Below, in pieces: positions 7,651 through 15,400 of a stretch of DNA of 64,000 nucleotides. The DNA is from Nitrospirota bacterium. Lineage in GTDB: Bacteria; Nitrospirota; Thermodesulfovibrionia; Thermodesulfovibrionales; SM23-35. The stretch's first letter is position 1. Each line of letters opens with the position of its first letter. Location: contig JBFMCL010000003.1 of assembly GCA_040754395.1 (NCBI GenBank), forward strand, positions 62,001 to 126,000. The letters run 5' to 3'. The translations under genes were made by a program, and so were the position numbers. The notes below the pieces were generated by a model. That model was not told the DNA's origin, did no database searches, and saw only the letters and a program-made list of their open reading frames with translations.

Positions 7651-9678
7651 TTATGAATGGACACTGACATCGCTCCAGATGATGCTCTGGTTTCGTCCAT
7701 TTTTCTTTGCCTGATATAATGCCTTGTCAGCCCTTTCAATGAATTCCTCCTTTCTTCCGATACCGTCCGGATAGGTTGCTATGCCGATGCTCACGGTCAC
7801 CGCAAATGATTCTTTCTCTGCGGTGAATTTCGTATTCATAACCGTCTTCCGCAGCCTTTCCGCCATGTTCATCGCTCCCCGTCTGTCAGTACCCAGAAGG
7901 ATCACCGCAAACTCCTCTCCTCCGTATCGGGCAGGGATATCGATATTTCGTATCGTCTTCCTGATTTTTGCGCCGACTCCCCTCAGCACCGCATCTCCTA
8001 CAGGATGCCCATAGGCATCGTTGATCTTCTTGAAATAGTCTATATCAATAAGGAGAAGAGAAAGCGGCTCAGAAAATCTCTGGAGGCGACTGAATTCCAG
8101 TGACAATCTCTCCTGAAAATGCCTGTGGTTGAAGAGTCCTGTCAGGCCGTCCGTTAACGCCAGTTTCTCGATTTTTGCATGGAATCGTGCATTTGCAATC
8201 GAGGTCGATGCCTGATTTCCAAGCACACCGAGCAGCTCGATTTGGTAAGGGGTGAATGCATTGGTTTTCTCTGCAACAAGCACCAGGATTCCCTGAAGTT
8301 CTTTTTCGTAAAGCAGCGGCATCGCAAGCACAGATCCCGCCTCACCAGTTTTCAGCGGCATTATCGGAGACCGGCACTCTCTGACATCGGAGAGATGCAC
8401 GCACTGCCTGTTTTTCACTGCCATGTCAAGCAAGGTCCCTTTCAGACTGAATGTTTTCTTCTCGCCGGGATGAAGTCCCCGCTGGGAAAGCAACTCGAAT
8501 TCCCCGCCTTTTGCCGCAAAAAAAGCTGCTGCGGAGGGAGCAATCCTGGCTGCACCGTCAATCAGATTCTGTGCAATCACCCCTATATCAAGTGACGACA
8601 GCAGCCTGGAACTCTCTTCATTCAGCACCTTCAGTTTTTCGTGGGAACGGTGTATCTGAGGATACACGCGCTCACGCTGAAGCACCCTCATAATCTGTCT
8701 TGCAAACATCTGCAGGATATCACTGTCAGCGCTGCTGAATGCATGAAACCGGACACTGTCAGCGGCAATGACGCCGAGGGGAAAATCGCTGTCAATTACG
8801 GGGACTGCAACCAGAGAGGAGACCGGCTCCTTCTTGAGATACCCGATATCGAGTTTCTTTTCGAGGATGTCCGCAAATACCAGCGCTTTCTTTTCGGCAA
8901 GGCACACATGGATGAGGCCTCTGTCCGACGGGATGATTCCGCCTGAATCATCTGTTGAACATCTCAGCCGCAGCCTTTCTCCGGAACGCAGGAAAAGACT
9001 GACAGAATCTGCCACAACAGTGTTTTTTGCCGCTGCAAGCATTTCTCTGATTTCTTCATCAGGCCTGAACATCGTCTCAAGGTAATCAGTAACGATTTTT
9101 TCGTCATCGAACGTCTTCGTTGCTGTGCCGTGGACATCATTGCCGGACGCCTTTCTCTCATCAAAGACAGATTCGTCCGTGTCATCCTGGATCATTCTCT
9201 TTCTGATCAAAAGGGATACGCTGACCGTCACGGTAAGAAACAGGAAAAATACTATTTGTTCATAAAGGGACGATCCTTTTGCAAGATTCCGTATTTCGAG
9301 AAAAGGGAGAAGCGCCAGCAATGAAAGGACGGTTCTCTGCCTGTAGAATGCTGTCAGCGCTGTCATGAAGGGGAAATAGGTCATTTTCAGCCAGAACATA
9401 GAAAACAGCTGCTCCATGCCCGCGACAGGCAACGCAAGCGCGAAAAGAAATTCCACGGCCTGCTTTCTCTCCTTTCCGAAAATATGAAGGAGTGCATAGA
9501 ACGCAATTGTTGCAAGACTGAGGAGAAACCACGGAATTGTTTTTTTGAGAGGAAATTCCAGAAGCAGTCCGAGATAGGTCAGGAAAAGAAGGACAAGAGG
9601 GAAAAAAATCCTTATCCGGAAGTTCTGCCTCTTTTTATCTCCTCTTCCCGGTAGAATTTTTTGTACAGTATTTCCCAC
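7651..9678 (-). CDS. Membrane GAF-GGDEF diguanylate cyclase
   Basis: This 675-residue signalling enzyme would make cyclic di-GMP from two GTP. The N-terminal 160 residues hold several hydrophobic segments (FPLVLLFLTYLGLLLEFPL and others). Two GAF-like sensor regions follow (about 190-340 and 360-510), then a GGDEF domain. The active site reads RYGGEEF, and an RNID inhibitory-site motif sits five residues before it, so product feedback is expected. The start is a GTG at 9678 inside the preceding DUF507 gene (67-base overlap), so expression is probably coupled to the ribosomal-protein operon. The GAF ligands are unknown. Confidence 0.9.
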   Translation of the reverse strand: MGNTVQKILPGRGDKKRQNFRIRIFFPLVLLFLTYLGLLLEFPLKKTIPWFLLSLATIAFYALLHIFGKERKQAVEFLFALALPVAGMEQLFSMFWLKMTYFPFMTALTAFYRQRTVLSLLALLPFLEIRNLAKGSSLYEQIVFFLFLTVTVSVSLLIRKRMIQDDTDESVFDERKASGNDVHGTATKTFDDEKIVTDYLETMFRPDEEIREMLAAAKNTVVADSVSLFLRSGERLRLRCSTDDSGGIIPSDRGLIHVCLAEKKALVFADILEKKLDIGYLKKEPVSSLVAVPVIDSDFPLGVIAADSVRFHAFSSADSDILQMFARQIMRVLQRERVYPQIHRSHEKLKVLNEESSRLLSSLDIGVIAQNLIDGAARIAPSAAAFFAAKGGEFELLSQRGLHPGEKKTFSLKGTLLDMAVKNRQCVHLSDVRECRSPIMPLKTGEAGSVLAMPLLYEKELQGILVLVAEKTNAFTPYQIELLGVLGNQASTSIANARFHAKIEKLALTDGLTGLFNHRHFQERLSLEFSRLQRFSEPLSLLLIDIDYFKKINDAYGHPVGDAVLRGVGAKIRKTIRNIDIPARYGGEEFAVILLGTDRRGAMNMAERLRKTVMNTKFTAEKESFAVTVSIGIATYPDGIGRKEEFIERADKALYQAKKNGRNQSIIWSDVSVHS

Positions 9679-9896
9679 TCGGGACTTCCCTCAACAATTT
9701 TTTTTGAAAACGACTGAAGTTTCATTCTGCTGGCAGCATCAATTTCCTCACCGATTTTCAGTTCAGCGGTAATAACCCTCTTGATCTCGGTGCGGACTTT
9801 TCCCTCATCTTCAACAGGCCCGATAAGTGTGCGTTCGAGAAGGCCTTTGAGAAGGATATGACTGATATGCGATATCTTGTCGGCAGAAAGCATCAT
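9612..9896 (-). CDS. DUF507 family protein (second copy)
   Basis: This 94-residue charged protein has the DUF507 pattern (PF04368): an N-terminal helix with KISHISHILLKGL, a central KVRTEIKRVI segment and a C-terminal YKKFYREEEIKRG. Function is unknown for the family. It overlaps the stop of the first DUF507 gene by four bases, and its own 3' end lies inside the diguanylate cyclase gene. Two different DUF507 copies in tandem suggest a heterodimer or a duplication; both are inference. Confidence 0.8.
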   Translation of the reverse strand: MMLSADKISHISHILLKGLLERTLIGPVEDEGKVRTEIKRVITAELKIGEEIDAASRMKLQSFSKKIVEGSPEWEILYKKFYREEEIKRGRTSG

Positions 9897-10174
9897 AATA
9901 CCAGGTTCCTCTCCCTAATCAGCTTCTGTTTGGTAAGTTCGAAGAGTTTCCGGTAATCAAGGCGGCCTTTCTCGATCTCCTGCGCGTGGCTCTTGAGTAT
10001 CTCCCGCACTTCATCATTGAGCCTGTCCTCGACGGCAAGTTCCTCAAGGAGGATCTGTTCGGACTCCGAGAGCAGCTTTTCTGCAGGCACAGCAGGACTG
10101 ATGAGGCCCTTGGCAATGATCGTATCAACTATTTTTTTTGTAAGGAGAGGAACCCAGGTCTTTGGGATCCTCAT
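9893..10174 (-). CDS. DUF507 family protein (first copy)
   Basis: The protein is 93 residues from the ATG at 10174, one base after the rpsR stop; the longer start at 10195 would run into rpsR. It begins MRIPKTWVPLLTKKIVDTI and shows the family's paired features: the SEQILLEELAVEDRLNDEVREIL helix region and the tail DYRKLFELTKQKL. The family has no assigned activity. Its position between rpsR and a diguanylate cyclase suggests co-expression with the translation machinery. Confidence 0.8.
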   Translation of the reverse strand: MRIPKTWVPLLTKKIVDTIIAKGLISPAVPAEKLLSESEQILLEELAVEDRLNDEVREILKSHAQEIEKGRLDYRKLFELTKQKLIRERNLVL

Positions 10175-10175
10175 C

Positions 10176-10400
10176 CTACTTTTCCGCAAAGGCAAGAAGC
10201 GCGATACTCCTTGCCCGCTTGATAGATTCTGAGAGCTCTCTCTGGTGTTTGGCGCAGTTGCCCGTCATCCTTCTGGGGAGGATTTTTCCCCTCTCGGTGA
10301 GATAATTCTTGAGGGTCTTGATGTTCTTATAATCGATAAACTCAATCTTTTCTGAACAAAATCTGCAAAACTTTCTTCTCTGGAATCGTTTCTGTTGCAA
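10176..10400 (-). CDS. rpsR: Ribosomal protein bS18
   Basis: This 74-residue small-subunit protein binds next to bS6 on the 30S platform. Family landmarks are [32 protein letters not shown] and the end [18 protein letters not shown]. The CXXC pair and the later C-A-K-H match the zinc-binding C+ form of S18. The start is TTG at 10400 with AGGAG six bases away; no ATG is available without losing conserved sequence. It is the third gene of the rpsF-ssb-rpsR operon. Confidence 0.95.
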   Translation of the reverse strand: MQQKRFQRRKFCRFCSEKIEFIDYKNIKTLKNYLTERGKILPRRMTGNCAKHQRELSESIKRARSIALLAFAEK

Positions 10401-10473
10401 CTTAACTCCTTTCTCTCAACCTTCTCCGGTCGCAGACAAAAAATTTCAATATGTTATTCATAACTATTTAAAA

Positions 10474-10869
10474 TCAAAAAGGCTCCAGATCAGTAACCTC
10501 TTCAGGAGGAATCATATCGCTGTCTCCTCCCATAGAGGCATCCTGCCCGCCTCTTCTGGAAAGAAACCTTACGGACGAGGCTATCACTTCGAACTTGCTC
10601 TTCTGCTGTCCGTTCGCTTCCCATCTTCTTTCCTGAAGCCTGCCTTCCACGAGCACGGAACTTCCCTTATTGAGATATTTGCTGCATGACTCGGCCTGTT
10701 TACCGAAAACGATATTGTCAATGAACATCGTTTCCTGTTTCATGTCATCAGACTGCTTGTATTTGTAGTTTACTGCGAGCCTGAATGAGGCCACAGGCGT
10801 TCCCTGCGGTGTATACCGCAATTCCGGGTCTTTTGTCAGGTTCCCTATAAGGATTACCTTGTTGTACAC
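10474..10869 (-). CDS. ssb: Single-stranded DNA-binding protein
   Basis: This 131-residue protein has one OB fold (about residues 1-105, beginning YNKVILIGNLTKDPELRYTP) and a short disordered tail. The tail ends DLEPF, a variant of the usual DDDIPF tip that recruits replication and repair partners. The start is GTG at 10869, overlapping the rpsF stop by one base, so the two are tightly coupled. Its place between rpsF and rpsR is the classic bacterial order. Confidence 0.96.
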   Translation of the reverse strand: MYNKVILIGNLTKDPELRYTPQGTPVASFRLAVNYKYKQSDDMKQETMFIDNIVFGKQAESCSKYLNKGSSVLVEGRLQERRWEANGQQKSKFEVIASSVRFLSRRGGQDASMGGDSDMIPPEEVTDLEPF

Positions 10870-11225
10870 TATGCTTCCCCTTTTTGTTCCTGTGCCGGTT
10901 CTGATGCCGGTTCAATTCTTTCGAGACTCTGAACCTGCTTGGTGCCAAGTTTCAGGATCATATATTTGACAACAGTATCAAAGACTTTGTAAAAATCCTC
11001 AAGTTTTTTGATGGTTGCAGGCGGCGTCTTGAAAAACAGGAGCGCATATAATCCCTTTTTCTGCTTGTTTATTTCATATGCCAGTTTCCTTCTCCCCCAA
11101 ACATCGACTTTCAGAACCTCTCCGCCCTGGCTGGCAATGAGATCCTTGATCTTTGTAATGGCAGCATCCGCCTCTTCGTCAGAAATAGCTGCATTCAGGA
11201 TTACCATATTTTCATATATATTCAT
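10869..11225 (-). CDS. rpsF: Ribosomal protein bS6
   Basis: This 118-residue small-subunit protein pairs with bS18. Landmarks are YENMVILNAAISDEEADAAI at the start, VWGRRKLAYEINKQKKGLYAL in the middle, and a charged Glu/Ala/Pro tail typical of longer S6 proteins. AGGAG lies nine bases before the ATG at 11225. It is the first gene of a minus-strand operon that continues through ssb, rpsR, two DUF507 genes and a diguanylate cyclase. The 128-base gap to ppx must contain its promoter. Confidence 0.96.
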   Translation of the reverse strand: MNIYENMVILNAAISDEEADAAITKIKDLIASQGGEVLKVDVWGRRKLAYEINKQKKGLYALLFFKTPPATIKKLEDFYKVFDTVVKYMILKLGTKQVQSLERIEPASEPAQEQKGEA

Positions 11226-11342
11226 CCAATGTGTCTCCTTAAATTTTTTTTGAGAGAAATAATCTCATTTTTATACCATAGCAAATAGAATAAAATCAAC
11301 CAGATCTCCATGTCAGGACCATCTTTTCTCCGGAAATTGATT

Positions 11343-11348
11343 TATAAT
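11343..11348 (+). promoter_or_regulatory. TATAAT -10 element immediately before the ppx start
   Basis: A perfect TATAAT ends only five bases before the ATG at 11354, and no Shine-Dalgarno is present. Initiation at the usual distance would fall on or next to the start codon, implying a leaderless message. The matching -35 position (CATCTT) is poor, so the element is a weak call. Confidence 0.35.
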
Positions 11349-11353
11349 AGCAG

Positions 11354-12337
11354 ATGCTCCTGTTTGCGTCCATCGATGTGGGGTCCAACACTATCCGTCT
11401 GCTGATCGGCAGAATTGAAGGCAACAGGGTCATTGATGTTTACGCGGACAGAAAAACGACACGATTGGGCAACAAAGTCGAGCAGACGGGGAAACTGCAG
11501 CAGAAGAATATGGACGCCTCCCTGCAGGTGCTCAGGGACTTCGCGTCTGCCATACGGCGTCACGGAGTTATACATACCCGGGCAGTCGCAACAAGCGCGC
11601 TCCGTGAGGCTTCGAACTCGGCGCATTTTATCGAATGGGTTCTGGATGCTACAGGGATACCCATCGAGGTGATCCCCGGGGAAAAGGAGGCACAGTTTAC
11701 CCTCAAGGGTATCCTTTCATCCATCCCGGGTTTTGAAATCTCTCCGCATGAGCCGGAACACAACCCGACACTGATCATCGACATCGGAGGCGGCAGCTCG
11801 GAATGGATTCTGTATATCAATAAAAATCATGTGCAGATGGGAAGCCTTCCGGTCGGGGTCATTAAGCTCGCGCAGAAATTCCTTCAGACAGACCCGGTCT
11901 CTGATTCCGACATGAAGGCACTTGCCAGCGGAATCACACCGTCCTTAGCCGGTCTCAGGGAAAGGGTCGGGCATCATATCAGCCCGCGCACCCGGTTGAT
12001 CGGCACTGCCGGAACTTTTACGACTATTGCCTCCATTGACCTCGGCCTCGAAAGCTATGCAAGGCAGAAGGTACATCTGCATACCATGCCTCTGGCAAGG
12101 TTAAAGGATATGCAGAAGAGTCTCATCGTGCTTCCGCTGGAAAAAAGAAAAAAGGTAAGAGGCCTTGAGCCCGACCGCGCGGACTTGATTATACCGGGTA
12201 TACAATTTACAATTAGTATCATGGAATCTTTCGGTTTTCAGCACATCACCATAAGTGATCACGGCCTTCTCGAAGGCGTGATTCTGGATACAAGGGACGG
12301 CATTGGAAAAAGTATTTCAGAGACCGGCAAGCCTTAA
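11354..12337 (+). CDS. ppx: Exopolyphosphatase / pppGpp phosphohydrolase family protein
   Basis: This 327-residue member of the Ppx/GppA family would remove terminal phosphate from polyphosphate or convert pppGpp to ppGpp. It shows the actin-like ATPase-fold motifs: SIDVGSNTIRLLIG at the N-terminus, IDIGGGSSEWI in the middle, and LIGTAGTFTTIASID. The length matches the short, two-domain form without the HD-type extension. No ribosome site is visible and a TATAAT lies just upstream. The 3' end overlaps korB by 35 bases. Ppx versus GppA activity cannot be told from sequence. Confidence 0.9.
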   Translation: MLLFASIDVGSNTIRLLIGRIEGNRVIDVYADRKTTRLGNKVEQTGKLQQKNMDASLQVLRDFASAIRRHGVIHTRAVATSALREASNSAHFIEWVLDATGIPIEVIPGEKEAQFTLKGILSSIPGFEISPHEPEHNPTLIIDIGGGSSEWILYINKNHVQMGSLPVGVIKLAQKFLQTDPVSDSDMKALASGITPSLAGLRERVGHHISPRTRLIGTAGTFTTIASIDLGLESYARQKVHLHTMPLARLKDMQKSLIVLPLEKRKKVRGLEPDRADLIIPGIQFTISIMESFGFQHITISDHGLLEGVILDTRDGIGKSISETGKP

Positions 12338-13049
12338 GAACAAGCCTTTCAGGCACTGCCCCGGATGCGGGCATAGTCTTATCCACAGGCTGATTGCAGA
12401 AGCCATAGATGCATTGGGCATAAGGGAAAAAGTAATCGGCATCGCCCCGGTAGGATGCGCCGTTTTTGCCTACGATTATTTCGACTTTGACATGCTGGAA
12501 GTCGCTCACGGAAGACCGCCTGCGGCAGCAACAGGCCTCAAGCGAATCCTTCCCGACAGGGTAATCTTTTCTTATCAGGGTGATGGTGATCTTGCCGCGA
12601 TCGGAACTGCCGAGACAATCCATGCCGCCAACAGGGGAGAAAACATTTCCGTGTTCTTTGTGAATAATGCGACATATGGCATGACCGGAGGTCAGATGGC
12701 ACCGACCACGCTCCTCGGCCAGAAGACAACCACAACACCATCTGGAAAGAGACGGGAGGACGGATATCCTCTGAAGGTAGCAGAAATCCTTGCGGCAGTT
12801 GAGGGGACCTCACTGATTATCAGAACATCTGTTGATTCCCACAAAAATTTGCTTGCCACCAAAAATGCTATCGAAAAGGCATTTATTTACCAGATCGAAG
12901 AAAAGGGTTTCAGCCTGATCGAGATTCTCTCGCCATGTCCGGTAGACTGGGAGCTTTCTCCCCCGAACTCACTTAAATGGATACGCGAGGAGATGATTCC
13001 GGTCTATCCCCTTGGCACGTTCAAAGACAGATTCAGGGAGGCAGGGTAA
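12303..13049 (+). CDS. korB: 2-oxoacid:ferredoxin oxidoreductase, beta subunit (KorB-like)
   Basis: This 248-residue thiamine-diphosphate subunit decarboxylates a 2-oxoacid and, with its partners, reduces ferredoxin. It shows RHCPGCGHSLIHRL near the N-terminus, the TPP-binding region YQGDGDLAAIGTAE ... NNATYGMTGGQMAPTT, and the tail MIPVYPLGTFKDRF typical of the 2-oxoglutarate-type subunit. The start is TTG at 12303 inside ppx. The next gene is the gamma subunit; the alpha subunit and the separate ferredoxin subunit are not in this window. A role in a reductive TCA cycle or anaerobic 2-oxoglutarate metabolism is plausible. Confidence 0.9.
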   Translation: MEKVFQRPASLKNKPFRHCPGCGHSLIHRLIAEAIDALGIREKVIGIAPVGCAVFAYDYFDFDMLEVAHGRPPAAATGLKRILPDRVIFSYQGDGDLAAIGTAETIHAANRGENISVFFVNNATYGMTGGQMAPTTLLGQKTTTTPSGKRREDGYPLKVAEILAAVEGTSLIIRTSVDSHKNLLATKNAIEKAFIYQIEEKGFSLIEILSPCPVDWELSPPNSLKWIREEMIPVYPLGTFKDRFREAG

Positions 13050-13607
13050 CTGGAACACAGGATTGTCATCGCAGGATTCGGCGGACAGGGCATACTCTTT
13101 TTCGGAAAAATTCTGGCATATGCCGGCATGCTGGAAGGCAGGGAGGTGACCTGGTTCCCTTCATACGGGGCAGAGGTCAGGGGCGGCACCGCAAACTGTA
13201 CCATTATCATTTCGGATGAGCTTATAGGCTCTCCTGTCATTGCTACCCCTGACATCCTGATTGTAATGAGTGACGCGTCACTGCTCAAATTCATGCCGAA
13301 ACTCCGGAAAGGCGGTCTTTTTCTGTATGATTCGTCGATGATCAGGGAAACGGATCTAAGGACTGACATCGATATCATGGCGGTTCCGGCTGCCGAAATA
13401 GCAAGCAAGGCAGGCAACACGAAATCAACCAACATGGTACTTCTCGGCACATTGATTGCAAAAACCGGCCTGTTCAGCTCAGCATCTATTATGAAGGCCC
13501 TCAATAAATCAATGCAGAACAACACCAGACAAAGCATAAAAATCAATAAGGAAGCGATCGGGGAAGGAATAAGGTTTTTTGAAGATAAGAAAAGCAAAGA
13601 TAGCTGA
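13050..13607 (+). CDS. korC: 2-oxoacid:ferredoxin oxidoreductase, gamma subunit (KorC-like), non-AUG start
   Basis: The subunit is 185 residues if it starts at CTG 13050. The conserved N-terminal motif IAGFGGQGILFFGK lies upstream of the first ATG (13128), so that ATG cannot be the true start. The frame is the same as korB and follows its TAA with no gap. No ATG, GTG or TTG exists between the stop and the motif; candidates are CTG at 13050 (nine bases after AGGGAGG) or ATT at 13062. Later landmarks are PSYGAEVRGGTANCTIIIS and KSTNMVLLGTLIAKTG. Its end overlaps the acetyltransferase by 29 bases. The family call is firm; the exact start is not. Confidence 0.85.
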   Translation: MEHRIVIAGFGGQGILFFGKILAYAGMLEGREVTWFPSYGAEVRGGTANCTIIISDELIGSPVIATPDILIVMSDASLLKFMPKLRKGGLFLYDSSMIRETDLRTDIDIMAVPAAEIASKAGNTKSTNMVLLGTLIAKTGLFSSASIMKALNKSMQNNTRQSIKINKEAIGEGIRFFEDKKSKDS

Positions 13608-14031
13608 CCTCAACCAGGTACACAGGCTGATCAACGATTTTGCCCGGCGCGAGCAGATGATCCCCAGGTCCCTCAATGAGCTGTATGAAACGGTGAGGGA
13701 TTTCGTTATCTGCGAGGTTGACGGAAAAGTATGCGGGGTCTGTTCACTTCACATTATGTGGGAAGACCTTGCAGAGATCCGCTCACTTGCTGTCGACAAC
13801 AAACATCAGAAAAAAGGCATCGGCAGAAATCTCGTGAAACAATGCATTAAGGAAGCAAAGTCACTGGGGATAAAGAAGATCTTCGCGCTGACCTATCACC
13901 CGGACTTTTTCAGAAAGCTGGGCTTTGACGATATTGATAAGGCACGCCTCCCGCAGAAAATATGGGGAGACTGCCTGCGCTGTCATAAGTTCCCGGAATG
14001 TGACGAAAACGCCGTCATCCTTTACCTGTAA
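13579..14031 (+). CDS. GNAT acetyltransferase, short N-acetylglutamate synthase type
   Basis: This 150-residue single-domain enzyme would transfer acetyl from acetyl-CoA to an amino group. The acetyl-CoA loop reads NKHQKKGIGRNLV. The end with HPDFFRKLGFDDI and KIWGDCLRCHKFPEC resembles the stand-alone synthases that make N-acetylglutamate for arginine synthesis in deltaproteobacteria and relatives. The start is TTG at 13579 after AAGG, overlapping korC. The glutamate specificity is from family resemblance and is not certain. Confidence 0.75.
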   Translation: MKIRKAKIADLNQVHRLINDFARREQMIPRSLNELYETVRDFVICEVDGKVCGVCSLHIMWEDLAEIRSLAVDNKHQKKGIGRNLVKQCIKEAKSLGIKKIFALTYHPDFFRKLGFDDIDKARLPQKIWGDCLRCHKFPECDENAVILYL

Positions 14032-14042
14032 TTCCTGTACAA

Positions 14043-14204
14043 TTACTCAACCTTTTCGAACGCATCCTTGGCAGCTCCGCATACAGGACACTTCCAGTCG
14101 TCAGGGAGTTGCTCGAAGGGTGTTCCCGGCTTTATCCCGCCATCAGGATCTCCATTCTCGGGATCATAGATATATCCGCATACCGTACACTTGTATTTAC
14201 TCAT
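14043..14204 (-). CDS. Rubredoxin
   Basis: This 53-residue electron carrier holds one iron in a Cys4 site. Both knuckles are present: [10 protein letters not shown] near the N-terminus and [11 protein letters not shown] near the C-terminus, with the usual [15 protein letters not shown] between. It overlaps the end of hisI by eight bases on the same strand and is convergent with the acetyltransferase gene. In anaerobes rubredoxin commonly feeds electrons to oxygen- or peroxide-reducing proteins; no such partner is adjacent. Confidence 0.96.
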   Translation of the reverse strand: MSKYKCTVCGYIYDPENGDPDGGIKPGTPFEQLPDDWKCPVCGAAKDAFEKVE

Positions 14205-14532
14205 TTCTTTCCCCTCTCGTGATATTTCTGAAAAAACACGTCCTGTTGCCCGTATGGCAGGCGCCGGGACCGTGCTGGACTACTTTGACCAGGAGCGTAT
14301 CGGCGTCGCAATCGTAGAGGATTTCCTTGACCTCCTGAACATGGCCCGATGTCTCCCCCTTTTTCCAATATTTTTGCCTGGAACGGGACCAGAAATGCGT
14401 ATACCCGGTTTCGAAGGTCATCTCAAGGGATTTGCTGTTCATATACGCCAGCATCAGAACTTCTCCATTGTTCACATCCTGGACAATAGCGGGGATTAAT
14501 CCCTTTTCATCATATTTCAGGTCGGCTATCAT
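14197..14532 (-). CDS. hisI: Phosphoribosyl-AMP cyclohydrolase
   Basis: The enzyme is 111 residues from the ATG at 14532 (a GTG two codons upstream at 14538 is also possible). It opens the adenine ring of phosphoribosyl-AMP, the third step of histidine synthesis. Landmarks are [39 protein letters not shown] and the zinc-site region [22 protein letters not shown]. This is the HisI-only form without the HisE domain. It stands apart from hisG (40.6 kb), so the histidine pathway is scattered in this genome. Confidence 0.96.
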   Translation of the reverse strand: MIADLKYDEKGLIPAIVQDVNNGEVLMLAYMNSKSLEMTFETGYTHFWSRSRQKYWKKGETSGHVQEVKEILYDCDADTLLVKVVQHGPGACHTGNRTCFFRNITRGERNE

Positions 14533-14632
14533 TCTCACCTCGCTGTTTTGGTTTACTTGTCAGCGACTACAGCTGACGGACAATGCAGGAAAACAACCAG
14601 TACATTTAATCCTAAATCCAGCGATATGCATA

Positions 14633-14770
14633 GTCATTGTGAGAGCAGTTGCGAGGTAGAGCCGAAGCAAACCAGGAGCAAGATTCCTCACTCCGTTCGG
14701 AACAAGCTCCGCAACTTGTCGTATCATCTGAGATTGCCACGTCCCGAATGCTTTCGGGACTCGCAATGAC
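14633..14770. repeat. GTCATTGCGAG-type intergenic repeat (REP/MITE-like)
   Basis: This 138-bp non-coding element is bounded by GTCATTGTGAG at the left and CTCGCAATGAC at the right, an inverted repeat with one mismatch. Near the right end GTCCCGAA-N3-TTCGGGAC forms a hairpin. The body contains GAAGCAA and GAGATTGCC blocks typical of a repeat class widespread in anaerobic Gram-negative genomes. A related end fragment appears near 7539-7552. It fills the gap between hisI and the adenosine-specific kinase gene. Confidence 0.65.
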
Positions 14771-14815
14771 CTGCTTACCAGACTTTTGAGTTATTTATCG
14801 CTGAATCTGGGTTAA

Positions 14816-15298
14816 TTATAACTTATATCCTATCTTTCTCAGGAATTCTTTTCTGTGTGCCTTGTCTTCAGGTCTCTCCACTCCTTTCGGAGAAAAACCG
14901 TCCACCACTCCGAGCACGCCTTTGCCCTGTGATGTCTCTGCGATAATGACTTCGACCGGGTTTGCAGTTGCACAGAAAATCCGGCACACTTCAGGGCAGT
15001 TTTTTATCTGGTTCAGCACATTAATAGGAAATGCATTCCTCATGAGAATGCAAAAGACATGTCCTGCGCCTGTTTCCTGGAGATTTCTGACCGAAACGGT
15101 GACAAGATCCTCATCATTGCCTTCGGTTCTGATCAGACAGGGACCGGAAGCTTCGGCAAACGCAATACCGTATCGTGCCTGGGGGACGGAAGTCGCCATG
15201 ATTTCATAAAGATCTTCGATTGTCTTAATAAAATGTGTCTGACCAAAAACAATATTACACCCCTCGGGGATATCCAGCCTGACTGTCTTTATATCCAT
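14816..15298 (-). CDS. Adenosine-specific kinase family protein
   Basis: This 160-residue protein matches the Adenosine_kin family (PF04008) along its full length: VRLDIPEGCNIVFGQTHFIK, QARYGIAFAEASGPCLIR, then the glycine-rich end GKGVLGVVDGFSPKGVE and HRKEFLRKIGYK. The family was characterised structurally in archaea and proposed to bind adenosine nucleotides; the physiological role remains poorly defined. It is a single-gene unit with a GGAGG-like site before the ATG, divergent from the DUF4390-ntrYX operon. Confidence 0.85.
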   Translation of the reverse strand: MDIKTVRLDIPEGCNIVFGQTHFIKTIEDLYEIMATSVPQARYGIAFAEASGPCLIRTEGNDEDLVTVSVRNLQETGAGHVFCILMRNAFPINVLNQIKNCPEVCRIFCATANPVEVIIAETSQGKGVLGVVDGFSPKGVERPEDKAHRKEFLRKIGYKL

Positions 15299-15400
15299 GA
15301 ATTCGCCTCCCTTTTGCCTGCGTTCCTCTTTGCTATGATATAATGAAAATAAATTTTTCGGAAGATGTCAAGCCGTGAATACCTATAAGACAACGGCACA

